Below the pieces are notes generated by a model that was given only the letters and a program-made list of their open reading frames with translations, was not told the origin of the DNA and ran no database searches. Of a DNA stretch of 12,035 bases, positions 5,965-12,035 are shown piece after piece; within the stretch, counting starts at the first letter, position 1, and every line of letters starts with the position of its first letter. The position numbers and the translations under genes were made by a program. Location of the stretch: assembly GCA_032353305.1 (NCBI GenBank), contig JAUCNG010025564.1:2931-14965 (forward strand), in the 5' to 3' direction. The DNA comes from Cephalothrix spiralis. Taxonomy: Eukaryota > Nemertea > Palaeonemertea > Archinemertea > Cephalotrichidae.

Positions 5965-8900
5965 CTGAAAAGGATAGAAAATAATAAGTCATAAATCGAA
6001 CATGATGATTTGGTATAGTGGTAAGGAGGTCCTGAGCTCGAGTCCCAGGCCTTGGGCAAGTTCAGCAGCTCACATTACTTCCTGGGTGGCTCGGTCAGGG
6101 TCAATAGTACGTAGAGTGGAATGTCTTTTCACAAGGGTGGCTCCCTCCTTTCAGGGTTAACCCGCTCATGTCTGGTATATAGGATATAGGATCTGATGAC
6201 GCTAGTACTGGACTGAAGATGACAGTGTATTAAAGCGCCCGTCGACAGGCTTTCTTGGTCACCAGTACTGCGACTTCCGAAACGTATACACGTACATATC
6301 AATAAAGGCGTGCGCTGTCATATCATGACTGACAAGGAGCGGAACGCGCTCTTGACTATGATCGAGAACTTTCCAGGTTAATTCGGCCGTAGCAACTGTG
6401 TTTCGGAGAAATGACCCAGGTCTTCATAACGGTAGATCTATCGAAAAGTTGTCGATTTTTCGCCAACTCCTCTACACCAGGGCGTCCCTCGAAAGCAGAA
6501 GCATCCCCAATTAGGAAGCCATGGGTGTCCAAATTGGAAACCAAAGACTTTGTTTACTCACTTTGCTGGCATCCAAGGAAAAAATGATTTAACAAATCTT
6601 CTGCATTATTTTGGTCTCGACTTTGTCGTTGGTACTCAAAAGCATCAGCAATCAGCCTGTAAAGATAAGACAATTGATCAATAAAGGACCTGCAGCGTTT
6701 TTATAGGAACATATTATTTATTTTTAGAAAATAAAGAATTTATTTGGAGAAAAAAATAGGATTTCAACCCATGTTTACCTTAATTTTAATATATATCGAA
6801 TCTTAGGAACGGATGTCTATTATACTGGACAATTGGTTTTTGGCTTATAAATGGATAACAGTGATGAATTATCGAAGCAAAAACAATTTTATGGCAATAT
6901 TGACAACATGCGAAAAATGTACTAAATCCATGGCGAGTTCGTGTCACGTGACTTTCCAAAATTTATTTAATACATTTAAGGCACGAAGACCGAATGTCCA
7001 CTATACTGGACAATCGATTTTTTGCTTAAAAATGATTTATATAATAGAAAATAGGAGTAAAACCGATTTTATTTCTATCTTGATTAGTTCCTGTCACATG
7101 ACATGTCCAGTATAGTGGACTTTTTTAAAGAGCAATCTATCTATTTTAATATAATAACTAATACTATCATTTCCCCATACCGATGAAATAGTGGTAGATT
7201 TTCTATATGCCCAAATGAAAACGCAATAACGAACGCAGGCCTCACAGTCATTTTGTTATCTCAATTAAGATTTTTATTTTTATTTTTAGGAGATTTTAGA
7301 GCAATATTTTATGAGATTATAGGAGATTTTCTAGCAATTTATGAGATTTTATGATAATGAGTGGATTTTCTATTAACTTTCCTTTAATACAAACAAAATA
7401 TTTTTGCTTTTCAATAAATCAATATAATCTTTGCATATAATTAATTAAGAGACTCTAACCATAATAACTTTTAAATTTTTGTCTCGCGCCTTTGCACAAA
7501 TAAACTTATAAAAATGATAAAATTTTAACCGAGCGAAGCGAGGCGAGAAATTTTTAACACTTATAAAACCATTTTCATCAAATTTTATGAGAAATAATAG
7601 AATTTTATGGGATTTTAGGAGAAATGGTTATATTTTAGGAGGAAGGGTCATATTTTAGGATATCCTAAAATTTTAGAAGAACTGTGAGGCCTGTATAATA
7701 AGTAATTCTATCATTTCCCCATACCGAAGAAATAGTGGTATGTACCCAAACGAAAACGCAATAACGAACGATTTAAATGTTTGAAATGTTCAAATTCAGG
7801 CCTACCCATTGGCTAAAAACACAGTTAATTTCAATTTCACAGCCTCTTGCGACATCATTGAGGGTTGACGAACTTGGATATATTGTAAGGCCAGTCTACT
7901 TTCTCCTTGGTAGAGGAACGATTTGATGATGCGCATATGTTGCCAAGGGAGGATCTCCTTAGCAACAAGTGGGTCTAAGAACACTCGTAAAGCTTCCTGA
8001 AAAAAAAATTGTCTTAAAATAAATTATTTGTGTAGCTTCATATCAGGAATATAAAGAAGAAATATGCAAAGAATTGGTTTTAGGCAATTTCTTAGTAATA
8101 AGCACTTCGTTCACATAATGCACCAGTCAATGAAATGCACCGGGGAGGGGGCGGGAAATGTCAAAATAGCGACGCTTAGCGACGCCTAAGGCGATCCTAG
8201 CGCTAGAAATTAGTGGATCGCCCCGATCCACGGAACTCCTTTAGCGCCAAGTCCCCGGGTGGGGTGGCGGTACATAGCGCTACAAAGAGCAATCTGAAAA
8301 AAACATTTTTATAAAAAGCAAAATTAATCTGAAAGTTATTCTTTCTCAAAAAACTTCTGTGTTTTGCTCATTTGTTCCATTTGCAAGCGGATTTTTTCTG
8401 TAATAATCTAAAATTCCCCGCCATGTGGGTGGGTACCTCAACACAATTTCCGACATACGTGTATGCCAATATTTTCCATGACCCATCCCCCCTCCCCCCT
8501 GCTGTATAGAAAATATAATAGAGTGCGGGGTATATGCACTAATGGTGCCATCGGAAGCAGTCTCGTCTAGGCCATGCTGGGCCAATGAAATATATACAAT
8601 ACTTACCGCATAATCCTTATGATCTAGGAGCCAGAATCCTTGAAGTAGACGAATTAAGCCTTGGGGTAGAGAATTAGCTTGGCAGAAACGTTTCCATTTT
8701 TCGATGAATCGGTCCTCATTTTGATCAACTTGAAGAGATATCAAATCAAGTAAAAGATAAGCCACAACACAATGCTTCATTGACAGCGGGACGTCATCCA
8801 GTAAGTACAATTCCAGCAGCGACTACATTAAATATAAACATACATGTGTTATTAAATTGAACATCTTTTCAAACTCATAGTATTTTTTGGGCATTCCAAA

Positions 8901-11900
8901 CATGCTTTTGTGAGAAATGTTGCGAATTATGAGATTTTCTGGCAATCTATGAAATTCTATGATACGTTGATTTTCTAGTAAATTCACATCGTTACAAACA
9001 AAACAATTTTGGATTCAAGTATTTTATAATGAGGGCGTCACTCGGCGTCAGATAGGCTCAAATAGACACAGATGGTCCACTGAATTGGCATTTACCCTTA
9101 GGCCTTTAGACCTATTCCGCACTCTAAATATTTTTCGGCGTCCCACTACAATTATTTAACCTGACCGAGCCACCCAGGAGGAAGTTTACCGAACTTGCCC
9201 AACAAGGTTCTTCTCGATGGAAAGTAGCGTCGAGCCATGGTCTCGAACCCGGTACTTCCTGATCCAAGGACAAGAGTTCTACCACCTGGTCGTCAAAATT
9301 CATTTTAAATTTAATACATATCACTCATTAAAGATATTCTAATCAATCACGTTTTTCATTTTTACGCGTACCTTAGCATTACATTACAATAATGATATAA
9401 TGTAGAGCCGAGCGAAGCGAAGCGAGCAGAAATTGGACCAATTATCTATTCAATTAAACCATTTTAATTAAATTTTATTAGAATTATATTGATTTTAGGA
9501 GGAAGGCTATCATGTACTATTTATGAGAAGGTATCGTTCACCCACCAAAACATCTGATCAGGTAACTCACCAAGTCATGCGATGCAAGCCACAACTATAA
9601 AGGCGTTAACTCACCTGAAAATCTGGAGGGGGATAAATACCGTTTCCGCCGCCACGTTTCCAAACTTCTCTCACTTCTTGTCCCATGTGTTCAACTATGG
9701 CGTCAATCATTAATAAATCGGTAAAATTTGTGTCATGATGAAGTTTCTTAAGCTCCTGCCGGCGAGCAGCAAATGCTTGAATTAACGACGTAGCTGGAAA
9801 ACTGTATTGATCACCGCACAGACGTTTATTTTCTGAAGAGAGAAAAAATAGAATTTCCATTAAAACTAATGTATATTCGTTTCTATCACTGATCACTCAA
9901 GTTCACTGAAGTTATACAGTACCCGACAAATTAAAGTTGACGGCCGAAAGCCGAATGGCCGAGAGCCGAAATATTTACAATCATTCGACCCCTATCCCTA
10001 TGTGTAGAAACTCTACTTAAGTCTCTTGTTTAATCATTAATTAAGAGAGAAAAAATCTTAGTAGCTTACATTTACCACGACAAATAATTCAAAGTATCAA
10101 TTCCGCGCCGCAATTTCTCTCAGCATCGGCAAATTAATGAAGTGAATATTATAGTTTTTTTTAACAAACTAAAACATCTCCAGAAGTACACGACTTTATG
10201 AGAACTTGATTGTAAACTTGATAACAAAGTTGACAATGAAGAAAAAAACATTAATTGAGCTAAAAACTGAACTGGAATCCACAATTTAATTTTCGCATTT
10301 ACGTTTTTGTGTAAATAAATACAGAAATTCAGAAAATTCATTGTGGATTAAAGTTCAGTTATTGAATTACGTAGCTGGTAGCACATAATTTTATCTCATC
10401 ACTCAATTTTTGATCTCTCAGACCGACTACCGTGCGAAAAATTAAACGTTTGAGAGATTCGCATAGAACCATTTTAGATTCTTATGTGTTTCATTCGATT
10501 AAAAAGCTAATCTTTTATGTTACTTTGGAATTCCAAAATGGCGGACTAGTTGCCCATATCCTAGATACAGTAGTTAATTCGAATTAAAAGGCTGAATCTT
10601 TTGATATAACTAACTGAGCCAGCGCTGCCCTGCGACTTGTTAAACTATAACAAGTTGAAAAACGTTAACATCGTCATACACTAGTTATATACCCTATCGG
10701 TCTTAAACATTAGCCCACAACCATCTTGGAAACGATTAGAAAACAAAAATTATTTTTTAATGCAAGAATTACAGTTGTAAAGCTATATGCAGTAAGATCC
10801 TACTACATAGCTATACAATTATACTACACTATTCTATGATGACAAAACAATGCATTTTAATTTTCGTTTCTGATAGTTTTCTCAAGAAATTCTAATTATC
10901 TAGACCCGTTTGGGGCTAGGAACTAGATTTTTTCAAGTACATACCGTCATGTTCCGGTAGGAGTCCGTTCGATAAAAACCAGAGCACAATTTGAAGATGT
11001 TGTTGCAGTAAAAAAACGACATTTAACTTTGTCTGAAGGTCACGGATACCCTGCTCAGTGGTCACTACAGCGTTATTTAGAAGAAGTTGCAGAAGTGATA
11101 CTAGATGGCGCAGCTGTGAAAGATTTCTCTGCAATTGTTGAACTGACTGCTGGTCCATAGGCGTGCCGGAACAGTCATACAATGCGGTGCCTGAATATAA
11201 ATAAAAATTTGATTATAATATGGACCAAAGATCAGATAGTCCTCCATTTGAAATCACATATTATTTTACAAGAGAGGGCGGGGAGGTAACTCCTCCCCAA
11301 GCGACGATTGAAGTTCAGGCAGAAGACACAAGACCGGGGTCCACGGCCAAAGAAGGCTTGATCTAAAAGAGTGAATTTTTTGTCTTGTCACGTGACCAAT
11401 GTCCCGATCACATGACCAGATTTTACCTCAATATTTTGTGGACGACGCAGCTGAGTGAGTGAGTGAGTGAGTGAGTGAGTGAGTGAGTGTGGTATACTAC
11501 TGCCTAGTGGTAATAACCAAGGTTAGTATTAAAGTAAGTACGCGGTCTTGCCGATTTAATAGCGGTTGTGTTTGAAGGGACGTAAATGTGGGACCTATCG
11601 CCAGTTACCAATGTATTGGAGAACGAACCAGAATGATACGTGATGTTGATAAATAGCCGTCAATCGTCCCTCCCAACCTGATAGGGTTTATTTAAGGTCC
11701 TAGGGCGACTATCTAAGGAATAATGGCAGAATCAGGGCATGGAATATACTGGAGTGACATGGAGAATTTTTTCGCCTCTACACTTTTAACGTTAAATTTA
11801 ATTGTAATATGTTACTTACAAAAGTTATCATTGTTGTCTTTTATATGAATGACTCGATTCCAAACCCACGTTAATAAGAATCTAAGACTGCATTCTGAAG
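5783..11900 (-). CDS. AHCTF1: ELYS (AHCTF1) nucleoporin, internal part, seven exons
   Basis: ELYS binds chromatin and recruits the Nup107-160 complex to start nuclear pore assembly after mitosis. Exons in coding order are 11900-11820, 11190-10945, 9832-9615, 8822-8607, 7996-7806, 6656-6562 and 5964-5783. All introns are GT-AG and every splice phase agrees, giving 1229 coding bases, about 409 codons without a stop. Recognisable stretches include LLTWVWNRV, YDCSGTPMDQQ, YPPPDFQ-SLLELYLLDDVP, IIKSFLYQGESRLALQYIQV and KELLVFHYLQRGRIVDAIRV, which follow the order of the ELYS alpha-helical region in vertebrate ELYS as I know the family. The N-terminal propeller and the C-terminal AT-hook region are outside the window. 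No further exon was found at lower coordinates. Exons are intact with no frameshift, so the gene looks functional. Confidence 0.9.
6008..6120 (+). mobile_element. SINE-like copy, truncated
   Basis: TGGTATAGTGGTAAGG (6011-6026) looks like a tRNA A box, and GCTCGAGTCCC (6036-6046) like a B box ten bases later, so the head has an internal deletion. The body TTGGGCAAGTTC ... CTTCCTGGGTGGCTCGGTCA (6052-6097) matches the reverse strand of 9161-9204. It lies in the ELYS intron between exons f and g. Where its 3' end lies is not clear; similarity fades near 6120. Confidence 0.65.
6121..6561. other. GC-richer patch of unknown origin in an ELYS intron
   Basis: The composition is clearly less AT-rich than the neighbouring introns. 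From about 6356 to 6544 the minus strand is open for 62 codons (VSNLDTHGFLIGDASAFEGR), and the plus strand is open over nearly the same stretch (MTQVFITVDLSK, SSTPGRPSKAEASP). I do not recognise either product. A fragment of an older transposon or retrocopy is possible. It does not splice into ELYS. Confidence 0.35.
6562..6656 (-). CDS. AHCTF1: ELYS exon f (95 bases)
   Basis: Acceptor ATCTTTACAG precedes 6656 and donor CAAA/GTGAGT follows 6562. One base completes the Gly codon from exon e, then 31 codons follow: LIADAFEYQRQSRDQNNAED and LLNHFFLGCQQ. It is identified by matching phases on both sides and by the LLNHFF.GC motif, which lies before KLLQLPLT in the next exon as expected for ELYS. 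Confidence 0.88.
6813..7119. repeat. Repeat built on the quasi-palindrome GTCCACTATACTGGAC
   Basis: Three copies occur: ATGTCTATTATACTGGAC (6813-6830), ATGTCCACTATACTGGAC (6994-7011) and an inverted one, GTCCAGTATAGTGGAC, at about 7104-7119. The first two head direct units about 181 bp apart that also share GTCACGTGAC and GTCACATGAC. Copies two and three form terminal inverted repeats around about 125 bp. It may be a small MITE or a tandem unit. A 100-codon plus-strand frame here (6813-7115) is an accident of the repeat. Confidence 0.65.
7150..7770. repeat. Direct repeats of about 80 bp flanking a TIR element
   Basis: Direct repeat 1 (7150-7235, 86 bp) and direct repeat 2 (7694-7770, 77 bp) share TATAATAA, TATCATTTCCCCATACCGA, GAAATAGTGGTA and GAAAACGCAATAACGAACG, with repeat 1 about nine bases longer. 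They abut exactly the two ends of the element at 7236-7693. This is far longer than a target-site duplication. Confidence 0.8.
7236..7693. mobile_element. 458-bp non-autonomous element with 13-bp TIRs
   Basis: CAGGCCTCACAGT (7236-7248) is exactly inverted at 7681-7693. The interior is AT-rich, with many GAGATTTT, ATTTTAGGAG and ATTTTATGAG variants, a GAGCGAAGCGAGGCGAG block at 7531-7547 and an 18-bp perfect palindrome, TTTTAGGATATCCTAAAA, at 7653-7670. No coding capacity. It sits in the ELYS intron between exons e and f. A related copy is at 8925-9510. Confidence 0.75.
7806..7996 (-). CDS. AHCTF1: ELYS exon e (191 bases)
   Basis: Acceptor TTTTTTTTCAG precedes 7996 and donor AATGG/GTAGGC follows 7806. 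Phase 0 in, phase 2 out. It encodes EALRVFLDPLVAKEILPWQ, then IIKSFLYQGESRLALQYIQV and VKLKLTVFLANG, the most recognisable ELYS-domain block. The donor GTAGGC is weaker than the others. Confidence 0.93.
8113..8290. repeat. GC-rich block with small palindromes and a shared AATGCACC motif
   Basis: AATGCACCAGTCAATG (8118-8133) resembles AATGCACCGGTCAATG at 11984-11999. After a G-rich run come the direct repeat TAGCGACGC (8167 and 8178), the palindrome CTAGCGCTAG (8197-8206) and a perfect hairpin, GTGGATCG and CGATCCAC around CCC (8213-8231). It is inside the ELYS intron between exons d and e; the composition contrasts with the AT-rich surroundings, so it is probably a repeat. Confidence 0.5.
8607..8822 (-). 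CDS. AHCTF1: ELYS exon d (216 bases)
   Basis: Acceptor TTAATGTAG precedes 8822 and donor GCG/GTAAGT follows 8607; both ends are phase 0, so 72 whole codons. It encodes SLLELYLLDDVPLSMKHCVV, a continuing helical array and GLIRLLQGFWLLDHKDYA. Read-through past the donor stays open to 8346 but its composition there (Gly-rich, then Pro-rich) is not ELYS-like. Confidence 0.92.
8925..9510. mobile_element. Second copy of the 7236-7693 element family, interrupted by a SINE
   Basis: The left half (about 8925-9010: ATGAGATTTTCTGGCAAT, TTGATTTTCTAGTAAATT, TACAAACAAAA) matches 7325-7400. The right half (9365-9510: GCCGAGCGAAGCGA, AAACCATTTTAATTAAAT, GATTTTAGGAGGAAGG) matches 7528-7650. The SINE at 9033-9296 lies between them. 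TIRs are not recognisable at the ends of this copy. Confidence 0.6.
9033..9296 (-). mobile_element. tRNA-derived SINE
   Basis: On the minus strand the head reads CCAGGTGGTAGAACTC (A-box-like), then CGGGTTCGAGACC (B box). The body TTGGGCAAGTTCGG ... CCTGGGTGGCTCGGTCAG is shared with 6052-6097, and the tail GGTAAATGCC ... TGTGTCTATTTGAG ... ATCTGACGCC is shared with the SINE at 5392-5722. It lies in the ELYS intron between exons c and d. Confidence 0.75.
9615..9832 (-). CDS. AHCTF1: ELYS exon c (218 bases)
   Basis: Acceptor CTCTCTTCAG precedes 9832 and donor TTTCAG/GTGAGT follows 9615. The split Glu codon G/AA joins exon b. The product runs from ENKRLCGDQYSFP to GNGIYPPPDFQ, with the helical stretch LLMIDAIVEHMGQEV in the middle. 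YPPP directly before a Leu-rich helix marks the approach to the ELYS domain. Confidence 0.9.
9833..10944 (-). other. ELYS intron b-c, no gene seen
   Basis: This 1112-base intron holds a cluster of GCCGAAA/GCCGAGA variants (9942-9971), a 21-bp inverted repeat with two central mismatches (10265-10285 and 10340-10360, AACTGAACT ... AATCCACAAT) and a short hairpin CTTGTTA/TAACAAG (about 10637-10655). The 73-codon minus-strand frame at 10120-10341 shows no family signature. Confidence 0.7.
10945..11190 (-). CDS. AHCTF1: ELYS exon b (246 bases)
   Basis: Acceptor TATATTCAG precedes 11190 and donor GACG/GTATGTAC follows 10945. The split Cys codon T/GC joins it to exon a. It encodes TALYDCSGTPMDQQS, then Leu- and Gln-rich amphipathic helices and IVLWFLSNGLLPEHD, an all-alpha segment of the central ELYS region. 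Confidence 0.88.
11191..11819 (-). other. ELYS intron a-b, no gene seen
   Basis: The intron runs from donor GTAAGT at 11819 to acceptor ATTCAG at 11191. It holds a GC-rich hairpin GGGGAGG/CCTCCCC (11280-11298), paired CACGTGACC and CACATGACC motifs (about 11388-11417) and a microsatellite. Nothing codes. Confidence 0.7.
11452..11489. repeat. (GAGT)n microsatellite
   Basis: Nine uninterrupted GAGT units occupy 11453-11488 inside an ELYS intron. Such tracts are usually length-polymorphic. Confidence 0.95.
11820..11900 (-). CDS. AHCTF1: ELYS exon a (81 bases)
   Basis: Acceptor TTTTTCAG precedes 11900 and donor TT/GTAAGTAAC follows 11820. The exon needs one base from an exon beyond the window, encodes 26 whole residues (SECSLRFLLTWVWN, then a basic and Asn-rich end) and passes one base on. 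It is too short to stand out as an open frame; the splice signals and the ECxLRxLLTW-type motif identify it. Confidence 0.8.
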
Positions 11901-11983
11901 CTGAAAAAGACAATAAATTTATTTAAAAATATTGAAAATTATTACATCAGTCTTGCTCTTATCTGGATGGTAAACGCCAAACT

Positions 11984-12035
11984 AATGCACCGGTCAATGT
12001 TCATGCTGACCGACCATCTACCCCCCCCCCCCCCC
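11984..12035. repeat. AATGCACCGGTCAATG motif followed by a poly-C run at the window end
   Basis: AATGCACCGGTCAATG (11984-11999) is a near copy of 8118-8133. A C homopolymer from about 12020 closes the window. Both copies of the motif are followed by a G or C run, so the run may belong to the repeat. A gap or collapse in the assembly at this point is also possible. Confidence 0.5.

Noticed and set aside
6813-7115. Plus-strand 100-codon open frame
   Set aside because: It is inside the quasi-palindrome repeat and its second half repeats its first; not gene-like.
7653-7670. TTTTAGGATATCCTAAAA palindrome as an operator or terminator
   Set aside because: It is inside an AT-rich transposon built of ATTTTAGGA repeats in an intron; the palindrome arises from that repeat and no regulatory role is supported.
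8346-8606. Extension of ELYS exon d past 8607
   Set aside because: The donor GTAAGT at 8606-8601 and a phase-matched next exon explain the end; the extension loses ELYS-like composition.
9124-9324. Minus-strand 66-codon frame
   Set aside because: It overlaps the SINE and reads through the tRNA-like head.
10120-10341. Minus-strand 73-codon frame in ELYS intron b-c
   Set aside because: ELYS exons on either side join in phase without it, and it has no family motif; its hydrophobic look comes from AT-rich DNA.
8118-12035. GT-rich or C-run sites as telomere or assembly joins
   Set aside because: No telomeric repeat units are present; only one homopolymer run at the window end, which cannot be judged without flanking sequence.

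Overview
The window is animal nuclear DNA. It is AT-rich, its genes are split by GT-AG introns, its intergenic and intronic DNA is full of small non-autonomous transposons and tRNA-derived SINEs, and both protein-coding loci have metazoan-type products. The mix of a TRIM-NHL-like gene, tRNA-Lys-type SINEs and many MITEs suggests an invertebrate, perhaps a lophotrochozoan such as a mollusc. That last step is inference; nothing here fixes the species.

Plus strand, about 314-3463: two large exons that read as one gene. Exon 1 (coding 328-1210) is a TKL-like protein kinase. It ends at a perfect GTAAGT donor in phase 1. Exon 2 (1933-3463) opens at a TTTCAG acceptor that needs exactly that phase and encodes RING, B-box-like zinc finger, coiled coil and NHL-type beta-propeller. 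Spliced, this is an approximately 804-codon kinase-TRIM-NHL fusion, which I do not recognise from any characterised animal family. Exon 2 carries one frame break near 2760, at the start of the propeller. If the intron is retained, a free-standing 321-residue kinase results.

Minus strand, 11900 down to 5783: seven consecutive exons of ELYS (AHCTF1), the AT-hook nucleoporin that seeds nuclear pore assembly on chromatin. All splice phases agree and together give about 409 codons of the middle of the protein, including the ELYS alpha-helical domain. Neither end of the gene is in the window. If ELYS continues leftwards, the kinase-TRIM gene would lie antisense inside a large ELYS intron; otherwise ELYS is broken here or the two genes are convergent neighbours.

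Between the genes (3464-5782) and in the ELYS introns lie repeats: a fold-back MITE (4222-4487) and a hAT-like MITE (4578-5260), each with clear target-site duplications; three SINE-like copies; a 458-bp TIR element between approximately 80-bp direct repeats (7150-7770), with a second copy of its family split by a SINE (8925-9510); a repeat built on a 16-bp quasi-palindrome (6813-7119); and a GAGT microsatellite (11452-11489). The window ends in a poly-C run. No rRNA, CRISPR or bacterial-type feature was seen. The two genes have no obvious shared pathway.
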